Origin: Pseudomonadales bacterium
GTDB lineage: Bacteria; Pseudomonadota; Gammaproteobacteria; Pseudomonadales; Azotimanducaceae
Reading direction: 5' to 3'
Length of the DNA: 39,621 nucleotides
Assembly: GCA_028281005.1 (NCBI GenBank)
Contig: JANQKS010000073.1
Coordinates: 1 to 39,621 of the forward strand
Below the pieces are notes generated by a model that was not told where the DNA came from, made no database searches, and saw only the letters and a program-made list of their open reading frames with translations. Position numbers and translations under genes: made by a program. Numbering within the stretch: position 1 is the first letter of the stretch; each line of letters starts with the position of its first letter. This document shows positions 31,646 to 39,621 of the stretch, piece by piece.

Positions 31646-32380
31646 TTATAGCTGGGTAATGAGTGGATAGTCGAAGCGTTGTAGTAAGTCCGCGTCGAGC
31701 TCGGCGTTGATCAGATCCAATGCGGCTTGTGTCAGCTGCGCCCGCCAACGTTCATTCAGGTAATAGTCGCGGTAGTACTCACCGTCTCTGTCCGCCAGTT
31801 TTTTTGTGGAGCGTTGAAAGTCCACAAATTGCTCGCAACTGCGCGGCACGGCAAAAGTCCCTGCAATCCGCGCTACCACCGCGCTTGCGTCGAGAAAGGT
31901 ATCTTCCGTGCGCAAATGTAAGCTGCGCTCTGAGGGTAAATGAAAGTAACTGCGGTTTTTGAGATTCCATAGCTGCACCGGGTTCGCCACTTCGTCCGCT
32001 ACATTTTCGCGCCCCACCGTCTGCCACGGCAGCGTCAGAAACTCCTCCAAACTCGGCGGTTGAGCATAGTGCTGGTGATAGGGCCGTCGATACATCGACA
32101 ACAGCCAGGCGTAGGGATTTTTAGTGAGGGTGACAAACACCACCTCATCCGCATCGATCCCAGTTGGCACCGCTGCGTGTTTCCAGCCCAGCGTCTCGCT
32201 AAACGTGCGCTGAAAGTACCGGTCCCGCAGGCTTTCGCTACCCGTCCACCGCTCCAACGTGCGGATGTATGTCGGCACCACACCTTCCACCAGCTGTGCA
32301 TCGAGGTTCAGTTCGATGAGCTTACTTAAGTAGTTGGTGTTGGTATGACGCTCGCCATACAGTTTGATCTTTTGGGTCAT
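31646..32380 (-). CDS. Sulfotransferase-like P-loop protein
   Basis: A 244-residue protein resembling small sulfotransferase-family enzymes. The N-terminus IKLYGERHTNTNYLSKLIE fits the 5'-phosphosulfate-binding loop of the family, and VVFVTLTKNPYAWLLSMYRRPYH resembles the 3'-phosphate-binding strand-helix (R/K-N-P-x-x-W/R-x-x-S). The middle segment contains LRTEDTFLDA, typical of the position where these enzymes retrieve a C-terminal strand. No signal peptide. It precedes adenine deaminase by 2 bp. Substrate unknown; transfer of sulfate to a small molecule or glycan is inferred. Confidence 0.72.
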   Translation of the reverse strand: MTQKIKLYGERHTNTNYLSKLIELNLDAQLVEGVVPTYIRTLERWTGSESLRDRYFQRTFSETLGWKHAAVPTGIDADEVVFVTLTKNPYAWLLSMYRRPYHQHYAQPPSLEEFLTLPWQTVGRENVADEVANPVQLWNLKNRSYFHLPSERSLHLRTEDTFLDASAVVARIAGTFAVPRSCEQFVDFQRSTKKLADRDGEYYRDYYLNERWRAQLTQAALDLINAELDADLLQRFDYPLITQL

Positions 32381-32513
32381 GGAGAACCGAACCAGTGTTG
32401 TGGTAGCACCGAAACTTGCTAGTAGTCGGAGTGTGCGGAGCTTGCCGCGCGCGACCGTCTGGCGCCAGGGATGGCATCAACGGTTCGAAGGTAAACTTCG
32501 AATCTTGCAACGA

Positions 32514-32623
32514 GGCCCGAGCTGGAGGACCAGTTTCAAGACCATCTGGGGCCAAGGATGGCCCCAGTTGAGCCCCATGGATGGGTTCATGCGTGTCTTG
32601 AAACTGGTCCTCCAGCTCGGGCC
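32514..32623. repeat. Long palindromic repeat element, copy B
   Basis: Arms at 32514-32542 and 32595-32623 are perfect 29-bp inverted repeats (left arm begins GGCCCGAGCTGGAGGACCAG). The interior has a 9-bp hairpin, CTGGGGCCA-AGGA-TGGCCCCAG, and then CCATGGATGGGTTCA. The core matches repeat copy A (22785-22896), while both sets of arms differ in sequence but stay fully complementary. It fills most of the 283-bp gap after the reductase gene, where it could act as a transcript-end structure. Confidence 0.88.
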
Positions 32624-32663
32624 GATGGTGGGTAAACTGAATTTCATAAAACAGAAATCAGAA

Positions 32664-33656
32664 TTAGAAGTTAACAATCATCTTCCCAGTATTCGCCCCA
32701 GTAAACAGCCCAATAAAGGCATCCGCCGCCCCGTCTATCCCCTCATAAACCGTTTCCTGATACTTAATCTGCCCACTCGTCACCCATCCTTCCATATCCT
32801 TGCGAAACTGCACGGACAGATGATTAAAGTGGCTGACAATAAACCCGCGCAAAGTCAGCCCAAGCCCAATCGCCATCGCCAAGTTGTTGGGCCCCGGTGG
32901 CGGCTCCACATCGTTGTACATAGAGATGGCGCCACACAGCGGTATACGCCCAAATGGCCGCATATGCATGATCGCCGCCTGCAGGTGATCACCCCCCACG
33001 TTGTCGAAGTACACGTCTAAGCCATCCGGCGCACCCTCGCGCAGATGGCTCAACAAATCCCCTGCTTTGTAGTTAAACGCATAGTCGAAACCCAACTCGT
33101 CCTGCAACCATTCAACTTTGTCGGCCGAACCCGCGCTGCCTAATACCCGGCAGCCTTTGAGCTTGGCAATCTGCCCGACGATGCTACCCACCGCACCCGC
33201 TGCACCTGAAACAAACACCGTTTCACCCTGTTTGAGCGCACCCACTTCCAGCAAACCGACGTAGGCGGTCATCCCAGGCATGCCAATGGCGCCGAGATAA
33301 GCGGACGGCGGCGCCACAATGTCACCGAGTTTTTCGATGCCTTCTACCGGTGCGGTATAGGCTTCGCGCCAGCCGTAGTGGCTGGAGACGTAGTCGCCGA
33401 CCGCAAAGCCGGCGTGGTTGGAAGCGGTGACCTGTCCGATGCTGCCGCCGGTGAGGACTTCACCAATTTGAAACGGCGGCACGTAAGATTTGCGGTCCAC
33501 CATACGTCCGCGCATGTAGGGGTCGACAGACATACACACGTTTTTGACTTGGATTTCGCCGTCTGCGGGGTCTGCTAAATCGGTTTCGATCACCGCGAAG
33601 TCACTTTGTTTCGGCATGCCCACCGGGCGTTCCGCCAATACCACTGCCTTGGTCAT
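32664..33656 (-). CDS. NADP-dependent zinc-independent medium-chain reductase
   Basis: A 330-residue medium-chain dehydrogenase/reductase of the leukotriene B4 dehydrogenase/CurA-like group, which reduces enones or alkenals. Motifs are DPYMRGRMVDRKSYVPPF, VGDYVSSHYGWREAYTA, GMPGMTAYVGLLEVG, the nucleotide-binding FVSGAAGAVGSIVGQIAKLKG, and the group-specific YFDNVGGDHLQAAI. No zinc-binding Cys/His set is present. Length is typical. It ends just before repeat copy B and lies 38 bp after the ThDP enzyme on the same strand. Physiological substrate is unknown. Confidence 0.92.
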   Translation of the reverse strand: MTKAVVLAERPVGMPKQSDFAVIETDLADPADGEIQVKNVCMSVDPYMRGRMVDRKSYVPPFQIGEVLTGGSIGQVTASNHAGFAVGDYVSSHYGWREAYTAPVEGIEKLGDIVAPPSAYLGAIGMPGMTAYVGLLEVGALKQGETVFVSGAAGAVGSIVGQIAKLKGCRVLGSAGSADKVEWLQDELGFDYAFNYKAGDLLSHLREGAPDGLDVYFDNVGGDHLQAAIMHMRPFGRIPLCGAISMYNDVEPPPGPNNLAMAIGLGLTLRGFIVSHFNHLSVQFRKDMEGWVTSGQIKYQETVYEGIDGAADAFIGLFTGANTGKMIVNF

Positions 33657-33694
33657 GATTAGTCTCTAGTGTTGGATGAATTGTTTATCTTGCG

Positions 33695-35326
33695 TTATTC
33701 GTTGGAGATGGTGATCTCTTGATCCGTAATGAACTCCAGCAACGCCGGTTGGCCATTCTGGGTGGCTTCGATGCCCCTCTGTAACGCGGCCACAATGTCG
33801 TTGGGATCGGTAATGCGTTCTCCATAGCCGCCGAACGCTTTGGCCATATCGCCATAGTGACCGGATATTTCGATGGCGCCGTATTTCTCCTGGGAGACGG
33901 GCATGATGGGGATCTCGATCGCCATGGAGAAGTTGTTGAACAGGATCGACAGAATCGGGATTTGTTCTCGCGCCGCGGTTTCGAAATCCATGCCGGTAAA
34001 GCCAATCGCGGCGTCCCCCCACACGTTGATGCAGAGTTTTTCCGAGTGCGCAAGCTTCGCCCCCATGGCCAGCCCCAAGCCGTAGCCCAGTTGCGTGGTT
34101 TTACCCCAGCCGATATAGGACAGCGGGGTGGTGGCTTGCCAGAAAGGAGTGGTTTGATCCCTGGGGCTACCGGCGTCGTGGGTGATGACGGTGTTGGCTT
34201 TGTCCACCAGTTTGTTGAGTTCCCACAACACGCGATAAGGATTGATGGGGGCTTCGTTATTGGTTAGTTTTGGCATCCACTCAGCCAGCCACTCTTCACG
34301 CAGCGCGGCGATGCGTGCCGGTTCATCGGTCCGCGCGGTAGCCGTGGCGTTGTCATGGTTTTCCATCGCCGCGGTCAGCGCGCTTAAAGTTAACTTGGCA
34401 TCACCAATCAGACCGTACTGGGCCACAACGTCTTTGTTCAGGTCCATTGGGTCGAGGGTGGCATGGATAATAGTTTTGTCCTTGGGCATCTGCACACCGA
34501 AGCCAGTCAACGCAAAACTGCAGCCGATGCCGAAGATGACATCCGCGTCTTGCAGGTAACGTGTTACCGGCCGCGGGTTGGCACGCCCGCCGCTGCCCAG
34601 GGACAGTGGATGATCCTCCGGAAACGCGCTTTTGCCCTCGATGCTGGTGGTGACCGGGATATTCCAAGTTTCAGCGAGGGCCTTCAACTCATCCCAAGCC
34701 TTGGCATAGTGCACCCCCTGACCTGCATAAATGACCGGACGTTCGGCATTGGCCAACACCTGCGCGGCGCTAGCGATATCTGCCGGGGCGGGTGCGGTTT
34801 TGGCGCTGAACGCGGGTGTGTATTCCCAAGTGTCGGGCACATCTTCATTAAATACATCCACTGGGACTTCCAGCAGCACCGGACCGGGGCGGCCGTTGCG
34901 CAACTGAAAAAACGCCCGGCGCATGACTTCGGGGATGGCGCGCCCCATGGTGAGGGGCTCAGCCCACTTGGTGATGTGCTGCATGTTTAGCGTGGAATTG
35001 AAATTCGGATAGTAGTGCGCCAGCCGCCTTGGATAACCTGCGGGGATGACCAGGATCGGCACCGATTCCGAGTACGCCTGGGCCACACCGCCAAAGGCGT
35101 TTTCCGCACCCGGGCCGTGTTGCATGCAGAACACGCCAATTTTGTCTCCTGAGGACATGCGCGAATAAGCGTCCGCCATGTGCAAACCAATACGTTCCTG
35201 GCGCACGATGACAGTGCGAATGTCGACTTTCGCCGCGGCTTCAATGAGAGGATTCACCGGATAGGCAAACAGCACATCCACCCCTTCGGCCTTCATGGTA
35301 TGGGCAATGGCATCAACTACTTTCAT
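33695..35326 (-). CDS. Thiamin diphosphate-dependent enzyme, acetolactate synthase-like
   Basis: A 543-residue protein with the three-domain fold of ThDP-dependent decarboxylases and ligases. The N-terminal PYR domain has the cofactor-activating Glu in IVRQERIGLHMADAYSRM; the central domain includes RPVIYAGQGVHYAKAWDEL; the C-terminal PP domain shows the metal/diphosphate-binding motif GDAAIGFTGMDFETA...FNN, in which GDA stands for the usual GDG. No FAD-specific signature is clear, so a 2-oxoacid decarboxylase, carboligase or oxalyl-CoA-like activity is as possible as acetolactate synthesis. A small regulatory subunit gene is not adjacent. Confidence 0.88.
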   Translation of the reverse strand: MKVVDAIAHTMKAEGVDVLFAYPVNPLIEAAAKVDIRTVIVRQERIGLHMADAYSRMSSGDKIGVFCMQHGPGAENAFGGVAQAYSESVPILVIPAGYPRRLAHYYPNFNSTLNMQHITKWAEPLTMGRAIPEVMRRAFFQLRNGRPGPVLLEVPVDVFNEDVPDTWEYTPAFSAKTAPAPADIASAAQVLANAERPVIYAGQGVHYAKAWDELKALAETWNIPVTTSIEGKSAFPEDHPLSLGSGGRANPRPVTRYLQDADVIFGIGCSFALTGFGVQMPKDKTIIHATLDPMDLNKDVVAQYGLIGDAKLTLSALTAAMENHDNATATARTDEPARIAALREEWLAEWMPKLTNNEAPINPYRVLWELNKLVDKANTVITHDAGSPRDQTTPFWQATTPLSYIGWGKTTQLGYGLGLAMGAKLAHSEKLCINVWGDAAIGFTGMDFETAAREQIPILSILFNNFSMAIEIPIMPVSQEKYGAIEISGHYGDMAKAFGGYGERITDPNDIVAALQRGIEATQNGQPALLEFITDQEITISNE

Positions 35327-35365
35327 GACAACTCCTTGGCGTGAGGGTATTGGACTGTGTGATGG

Positions 35366-37147
35366 TTACCAGCTGATCGCGGGTTCGATGTCCGCGTTTT
35401 GCCAGGCTGTCTCACGTTGTTGTTTAAGGGCCGCGGTGTCTTCTCCCAAACCTTGCTGGGCCAACTCTTGGCCGTATAACGACCATGGGTTCTTCGGGAA
35501 GTGGGCTAAGTCTTCGGCAAAAGTCTGGTTAGCTGCGGCAAATGCGCCAGCGCGGATCTGCGCTTCGCCTAAGCTTTGGCGCACCGGGTAGTGCCACAAC
35601 GGCGGCTCCGAATAAGGCAAGGCATCTTGATGCGCAACTGCCTGCTGCAGGGCAATGAGTTCCCGATCTTGATCCCCAGTTTCGCGACTGATGCGCGCCT
35701 GTACCAAAGACTTGGCGATGCCCATGAGATCACCCACCACACCCGGCCGGCGCATATTCATGTTGGCCAGCGCTTCACTCTGGGCGAGGGTGCTCAGCGC
35801 ATCCAACTCTTGGTGTGCCGCGTCGAGATTACCCAGGGCGGCGTGGGCCAAGCCGCGGCCGTAGTGTTGCATGGCTAGGGTAAACGGCAGATTGTCGGGG
35901 GTGTCCGGCAGCGCCAAAACGTTATCCCACATGCCGAAGCGTACGTAGGTGTAGATCGGTACCGCGATGTAGCTCTGCAAAGGACCCATCTGCGCAGCCA
36001 TTGCTTTCGGGACTCGCTCGGCGAGCTTAAGCGCGCTTTCTACGGCCAGGCCGCGGCGGCCTTCCATCATCGCGGCATACCACAGGAAGTGGATGTTGTG
36101 CGGGTAGTAGGCGGCGGGATACAAACCCTGGGCGTTACACTGGGCGATATAGTCTTCATCTGCCATGGCGGCTTTGGCGTTGGCGTCCACCGCGTCTGCA
36201 TAACGCCCCACGCGCAAATAAATGTGTGATGGCATGTGTACCAGGTGTCCCGCCACCGGCACCAATGGCCCTAGTGCATCAGCCACCTGTTCGGCTTTGT
36301 GTGGCTCGAAACGTTCCATGGCGTGTATGTACAAGTGCATGGCGCCGGGATGCAGCGGGTCTTTGTCGAGCACGTACTCCAGCTCTTCGACCAAGGTCAC
36401 GGTGGCCTGGCTGGCGGGGCTGCCGTCATCATTCCAGTATTCCCAAGGCATCAAATCCATCAACGCTTCGGCGTGTAACGTGCGCGCATGCAGATCATCC
36501 GGATATGCCTCCACCAGACCCGCCATAGAACCGGCGTAAATCACATCCAAGGCTTTGCGGTCCGTGCCATCTTCGCTATAGCGCGTGGCAATGGCATCGA
36601 TGTAAGCCTGCTCCTTGGCGTTTTCAAACTGGCGCGCGGCCAGCGCCTGCTGTACCGCTTCCCAGGCGGGTGCCACGGCATCCGGGGTCATCGGCGCGTT
36701 GATGTTTGGGCCTAAGGCAAGCGCGGCGCCGGCATAGCAAATCCCGCAGGTGGGGTCACGTCGGGCGGCTTCTTTAAACGAGCGCACTGCTTCGGCATGG
36801 TTAAACCCAAACGCCAAGGTCAGCGCCTGGTCAAAGTACGCCTGCGCCTGCGGCACCTCTGTACTGATCGGGAAGTGCAGCGGTCCGATACCTTCCAGTA
36901 GCGGTGCGGTGGCTTCGCTGATGCCACTGGTCACCGGCTTGGCGGCGGATACTTCCACCGCATTGCTGGGCGCGATGCTGCCTTGGGCAGGGATGCCAAC
37001 GGGGGTGCTTTCGGTCACTTCAATGGGCGCACGCGGGCCACTGTTGCAAGCGGCCAACGTGAGCCCGAGCGCTGCTGCTATCAGTGAGCGGAGTATTCCG
37101 CGCGGCCGTGCCTGGAAACGCTGCTGGGTGTGTTTATGTGTGGACAT
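35366..37147 (-). CDS. TPR-containing lipoprotein
   Basis: A 593-residue lipoprotein. The signal peptide (RSLIAAALGLTLAA) ends with the lipobox LAA-Cys34. The mature protein contains helical-repeat segments typical of TPR proteins, for example QAYFDQALTLAFGFNHAEAVRSFKEAARRDPTC (residues about 100-135), here noted by its FNHAEAVRSFKEA part. The pair CxxC in CGICYAGAALALG follows. The C-terminal half repeats similar helices (GLAHAALGNLDAAHQELDAL). The frame extends two codons to TTG 37153; ATG 37147 is preferred because AGGAG is suitably spaced. The function is unknown; envelope scaffold or metabolite binding are possible. It lies between the ThDP enzyme and the TIGR03084-like gene. Confidence 0.85.
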   Translation of the reverse strand: MSTHKHTQQRFQARPRGILRSLIAAALGLTLAACNSGPRAPIEVTESTPVGIPAQGSIAPSNAVEVSAAKPVTSGISEATAPLLEGIGPLHFPISTEVPQAQAYFDQALTLAFGFNHAEAVRSFKEAARRDPTCGICYAGAALALGPNINAPMTPDAVAPAWEAVQQALAARQFENAKEQAYIDAIATRYSEDGTDRKALDVIYAGSMAGLVEAYPDDLHARTLHAEALMDLMPWEYWNDDGSPASQATVTLVEELEYVLDKDPLHPGAMHLYIHAMERFEPHKAEQVADALGPLVPVAGHLVHMPSHIYLRVGRYADAVDANAKAAMADEDYIAQCNAQGLYPAAYYPHNIHFLWYAAMMEGRRGLAVESALKLAERVPKAMAAQMGPLQSYIAVPIYTYVRFGMWDNVLALPDTPDNLPFTLAMQHYGRGLAHAALGNLDAAHQELDALSTLAQSEALANMNMRRPGVVGDLMGIAKSLVQARISRETGDQDRELIALQQAVAHQDALPYSEPPLWHYPVRQSLGEAQIRAGAFAAANQTFAEDLAHFPKNPWSLYGQELAQQGLGEDTAALKQQRETAWQNADIEPAISW

Positions 37148-37184
37148 GGGCAAGGACTCCTAAAATGGGTGAGGGCACGGCCTG

Positions 37185-38009
37185 TTAGGCCGGCGCGCGG
37201 CTGCCGGGTGCCGGGGGCTCTTCCGGAGGGCCTGCAAAACATTGGGCAATGGCCATCCACGCAATCGCGTTGTCGCCATGCACTTTTAACTGGGTGTCGG
37301 CAATGTTGCGCACTTGGGTGACCACCTGACAAAACTCAACCGCGTCTCCAGCAACACTGTGGCCACAGTTGGCCTCGCCCCATTCCCAAACATCACCTGA
37401 AGGTGCTTGCAAGCGCACGTAGGGAGACGGTTCGGGCACCGGGATTTTGCGGTTGGTAAAGGTCCAACCGTAGGTGCGCACCCCAATGGTGGCAATGTTC
37501 TTAATACGGTCGGTGTGGATGCGGCGTTTGGCCATAAGATCGTAGACTTCCCAGCCGTGCGCCCAGGTTTCCATCTGCCGTGCGGTAGCGAACATGCGCG
37601 CCTTCATGCCCGGACCTGCCCACAGGAATCGCTCTTGTGGACCTGCTGCTGCCAGAACGTCACATAGCTCCAAAAACATGCTGCGCCAGCGTTCGAGTAA
37701 ATCCGGACCGTTGATGGAGTGACCGTTGCTGCTCAGCCATTTATTGGTGTAGGCCTGCGCGGAGCCGGTCTTGCCGATGTCTTGTAGCAAGCTTTTAAAC
37801 GCATCGCCGCTGCGTAAGGTAGTCAGCGCCATGTGGTCGGAAAAGTGCAAGTGCGCGACCACGTCCCATATGGTCCAGCGTTTGAACGTAGAGTGCTGTG
37901 TCCAAATCCCTGTGTCGATGTCGTGCAACAGCGCGTATAGCTCATCACCTTCCACGCGCAGATCGTCGACCACAGACAGCAGGGATGCGGTGGCTTCTGC
38001 ATCAGCCAT
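37185..38009 (-). CDS. TIGR03084-like putative metal-binding protein
   Basis: A 274-residue protein resembling the TIGR03084 family, related to the DinB/mycothiol-dependent maleylpyruvate isomerase N-terminal domain. The N-terminal helical bundle has WTQHSTFKRWTIWDVVAHLHFSDHMAL, in which His residues can form the metal site, and ARQMETWAHGWEVYDLMAKRR, which supplies a further His. A C-terminal domain follows (residues about 165-260, WEWGEANCGHSVAGDAVEFC). The start at 38009 has GGGGGA upstream; the longer frame to 38198 covers the structured leader of the divergent sulfhydrylase gene and has no similarity. Function unknown. Confidence 0.82.
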   Translation of the reverse strand: MADAEATASLLSVVDDLRVEGDELYALLHDIDTGIWTQHSTFKRWTIWDVVAHLHFSDHMALTTLRSGDAFKSLLQDIGKTGSAQAYTNKWLSSNGHSINGPDLLERWRSMFLELCDVLAAAGPQERFLWAGPGMKARMFATARQMETWAHGWEVYDLMAKRRIHTDRIKNIATIGVRTYGWTFTNRKIPVPEPSPYVRLQAPSGDVWEWGEANCGHSVAGDAVEFCQVVTQVRNIADTQLKVHGDNAIAWMAIAQCFAGPPEEPPAPGSRAPA

Positions 38010-38209
38010 GTGTGTTCCCCCAAATATGCTGCATGAATTTACCAAGGTTGCCCATGGCATGCGAGGGTCATGAGCGCATCTGCCCGCGCCCGTCGCCAAA
38101 CCAAGCAGTGGGACACCTCGGCTGTGCTTGACCTGACGGCAGCAAGCCTTAATCTGCCCCTCAGTTTTAATCACTTGGCGTCCCCTTTTGGGGAGCATAC
38201 AGGGGAGCT
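38010..38209 (+). promoter_or_regulatory. Structured leader upstream of O-acetylhomoserine sulfhydrylase
   Basis: A 200-bp divergent intergenic region. CGCCAA (38094-38099) pairs with TTGGCG (38175-38180) to close an 81-nt pair of arms. Inside, TGCTTG (38125-38130) can pair either with CAAGCA (38102-38107) or, through GCTTG, with CAAGC (38143-38147), so two exclusive hairpins exist. A 5-bp hairpin follows (TCCCC 38181-38185, TTTT, GGGGA 38190-38194), and TCCCC can also pair with the AGGGGA ribosome-binding site at 38201-38206. This is the layout of a translational switch. It does not match any SAM riboswitch consensus I can recall. Confidence 0.45.
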
Positions 38210-39475
38210 ATGAAAGATCAGACCATTGCCATACACGCCGGCTACACCACGGAGCCCACCACCCACGCCGTGGCGGTACCGGTCTACCAGACGGTGGCTT
38301 ACGAATTTGACGATGCCCAACATGGCGCCGACCTGTTTAACTTGGCGGTGCCGGGCAACATTTACAGCCGCATCATGAACCCCACCTGTGATGTGTTGGA
38401 ACAGCGCGTCGCCCAGCTTGAAGGCGGTGTGGCGGGATTGGCATTGTCTGCGGGCAGCGCCGCCATCAACTACGCCATTCTAAATATTGTCGAAACGGGT
38501 GATAACGTGGTCTCCGCGCCGCAACTGTACGGTGGCACCTACACCTTGTTTGCGCACATGTTACCGAAGCTGGGCATCGAGGTTCGTTTTGCCGCGGACG
38601 ACAGTGCTGAGGCCATGGAGCAGCTCATAGACGACAACACCAAGGCTGTTTTTGTTGAAACCATCGGCAATCCCGCGGGCAACATCATCGACGTTGAAAA
38701 GGTTGCCGCTATGGCGCGCAGTCACGGGGTAGCCACGATCGCTGACAATACTGTGGCCACACCCAGTCTGTTGAAACCTATCCAATACGGTATCGACATC
38801 GTGGTGCATTCCCTTACCAAATACATGGGCGGCCACGGCACCACGTTAGGCGGTATTATTGTGGATTCGGGGCAGTTTCCCTGGGCCGAACATGCAACTC
38901 GCTACCCCATGTTGGATACGCCGGAGCCGAGTTATCACGGTGTGGTGTACAACGAGGCGTTTGGTCCCGCCGCTTATATAGGCCGTGTCCGTACGGTACC
39001 GTTGCGCAACACCGGTTCCGCATTGTCAGCCCAGAGTGCATTCCAACTGCTACAAGGGATCGAAACATTACCCCTACGCATGGAACGGCACTGTGAAAAC
39101 GCCATGGCGGTGGCGCAGCACCTGGCGGACCACAGCAAGGTTGAGTGGGTGAGTTATGCCGGGTTGCCGGACCACCCGCACCATGGCCTGGCGCAGAAGT
39201 ACATGAACGGTGTGGCTTCCGGCATCCTCACCTTTGGCGTGAAAGGGGGTTACGACGCCGGCGTAACGTTTTATGACAAACTTAAGCTGTTTAAACGCCT
39301 GGTCAATATTGGTGACGCTAAATCACTGGCTTGTCATCCGGCCTCCACCACCCATCGCCAGATGACAGCGGAAGAACAGCAAGCCAGCGGCGTGACGCCG
39401 GAAACCATACGCTTGTCCATTGGGATTGAGCACATCGACGACATCCTCGAAGACCTGGATCAAGCGCTCAGTTAG
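38210..39475 (+). CDS. O-acetylhomoserine sulfhydrylase
   Basis: A 421-residue PLP enzyme of the Cys/Met metabolism family, which makes homocysteine (or methionine) from O-acetylhomoserine and sulfide or methanethiol. Motifs are the N-terminal QTIAIHAGYTTEPTTHAVAV, YSRIMNPTCDVLEQRVAQLEGG, PQLYGGTYTLF, IADNTVATPSLLKPIQYG, the PLP-lysine region VVHSLTKYMGGHGTTLGG and the C-terminal KSLACHPASTTHRQM followed by RLSIGIEHIDDILEDL. The length fits the O-acetylhomoserine group (about 420-430) better than cystathionine gamma-synthases (about 390). AGGGGA precedes the ATG. A structured leader and a terminator flank it, so it is probably transcribed alone. Confidence 0.93.
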   Translation: MKDQTIAIHAGYTTEPTTHAVAVPVYQTVAYEFDDAQHGADLFNLAVPGNIYSRIMNPTCDVLEQRVAQLEGGVAGLALSAGSAAINYAILNIVETGDNVVSAPQLYGGTYTLFAHMLPKLGIEVRFAADDSAEAMEQLIDDNTKAVFVETIGNPAGNIIDVEKVAAMARSHGVATIADNTVATPSLLKPIQYGIDIVVHSLTKYMGGHGTTLGGIIVDSGQFPWAEHATRYPMLDTPEPSYHGVVYNEAFGPAAYIGRVRTVPLRNTGSALSAQSAFQLLQGIETLPLRMERHCENAMAVAQHLADHSKVEWVSYAGLPDHPHHGLAQKYMNGVASGILTFGVKGGYDAGVTFYDKLKLFKRLVNIGDAKSLACHPASTTHRQMTAEEQQASGVTPETIRLSIGIEHIDDILEDLDQALS

Positions 39476-39504
39476 TCGAAGCAAAAACAAAAACAGAAAC
39501 GGAA

Positions 39505-39524
39505 AGGGTGGCCGAGGCCACCCT
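39505..39524 (+). other. Stem-loop downstream of sulfhydrylase gene
   Basis: AGGGTGGCC and GGCCACCCT form a strong stem with a very small loop. It lies between the stop codon and the main terminator and is not itself followed by a T-run. It may protect the mRNA 3' end. Confidence 0.5.
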
Positions 39525-39537
39525 CAGACTGCTGACG

Positions 39538-39561
39538 AACCCCGGTATTTTTACCGGGGTT
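39538..39561 (+). terminator. Intrinsic terminator of sulfhydrylase gene
   Basis: A perfect 10-bp stem (AACCCCGGTA at 39538-39547 and its complement at 39552-39561) with a TTTT loop is followed by TGTTGTTTT. The GC-rich stem and T-rich tail are typical of rho-independent termination. After it, 39571-39621 holds no gene that I can see. Confidence 0.88.
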
Positions 39562-39621
39562 TGTTGTTTTAGTCATACACATTTAGTCTGGGGATGTTTC
39601 CGCTGAAACTCGAAACAGACC

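Noticed and set aside
31644-31748. Longer N-terminus for adenine deaminase
   Set aside because: The extension lies inside the sulfotransferase-like gene, and the family starts directly before KAELHVHIEGT.
22785-32623. Palindromes A and B as integron attC sites or CRISPR repeats
   Set aside because: There is no GTTRRRY-type R box, no integrase, no spacer periodicity and only two copies with long perfect arms.
38100-38160. Possible small SRP (4.5S) RNA, because of a GACCTGAC/GTCAGGTC segment
   Set aside because: The required GGAAGGAAGC tetraloop region and symmetric loop are missing on both strands.

Overview
The window is bacterial chromosome with tightly packed genes. Its content (tripartite ATP-independent periplasmic [TRAP] and Mla-type envelope transport, crotonase and acyl-CoA dehydrogenase enzymes, bacterial glucokinase, a GGDEF/EAL protein, many lipoproteins) suggests a Gram-negative, probably free-living or marine, gammaproteobacterium. 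That placement is inference from family resemblance; no rRNA or tRNA gene is present to confirm it. I see no phage genes, transposase or CRISPR array.

Layout. 1-125: a palindromic non-coding element at the left edge. 126-4420 (minus): oppA-oppB-oppC-like peptide/solute ABC importer genes followed by a flavin-dependent luciferase-like oxidoreductase; no ATPase gene is visible. 4584-5534 (plus): glucokinase with a TTG start. 5582-7775 (minus): secreted serine hydrolase and a crotonase. 7912-18858 (plus): ten genes, mostly overlapping or abutting, encoding a CHAD-like helical protein, a putative exported selenoprotein, a four-gene TRAP system with the TPR lipoprotein TatT, MlaC-like and MlaA-like lipid-transport proteins, an HpnN/MMPL-type RND exporter and an LtaS-type membrane phosphoglycerol transferase. 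18817-22200 (minus): a five-PAS GGDEF/EAL protein. 22247-22663: YjbQ family. 22922-23380: unknown protein. 23422-26503 (plus): two acyl-CoA dehydrogenases and a DUF523-DUF1722 protein. 26520-30538 (minus): a heterodimeric ABC exporter preceded by a 38-codon small ORF with its own promoter and a very strong ribosome-binding site. 30696-32380 (minus): adenine deaminase-type enzyme and a sulfotransferase-like protein. 32664-38009 (minus): medium-chain reductase, ThDP-dependent enzyme, TPR lipoprotein and a TIGR03084-like protein. 38210-39475 (plus): O-acetylhomoserine sulfhydrylase with a structured 200-nt leader and a clear terminator.

Most interesting. (1) The thioredoxin-fold gene at 8870-9451 has an in-frame TGA exactly at the first position of its CxxC-type active site (U-P-Y-C). 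A hairpin with a GGUCC loop begins 14 nt after the TGA and resembles a bacterial SECIS element, so this is most likely a selenoprotein, not a pseudogene. (2) The 7912-18858 array physically couples a TatT-type TRAP importer to MlaC, MlaA, an HpnN-like RND pump and an LtaS-like transferase. This is consistent with a dedicated envelope lipid or hydrophobic-molecule trafficking system; the TRAP binding protein has Trp where the family normally has its carboxylate-binding Arg. (3) The small ORF upstream of the BmrC/BmrD-like exporter is positioned like a regulatory leader peptide. (4) Two intergenic palindromes with different but fully self-complementary arms share one conserved core, showing compensatory change within a repeat family.
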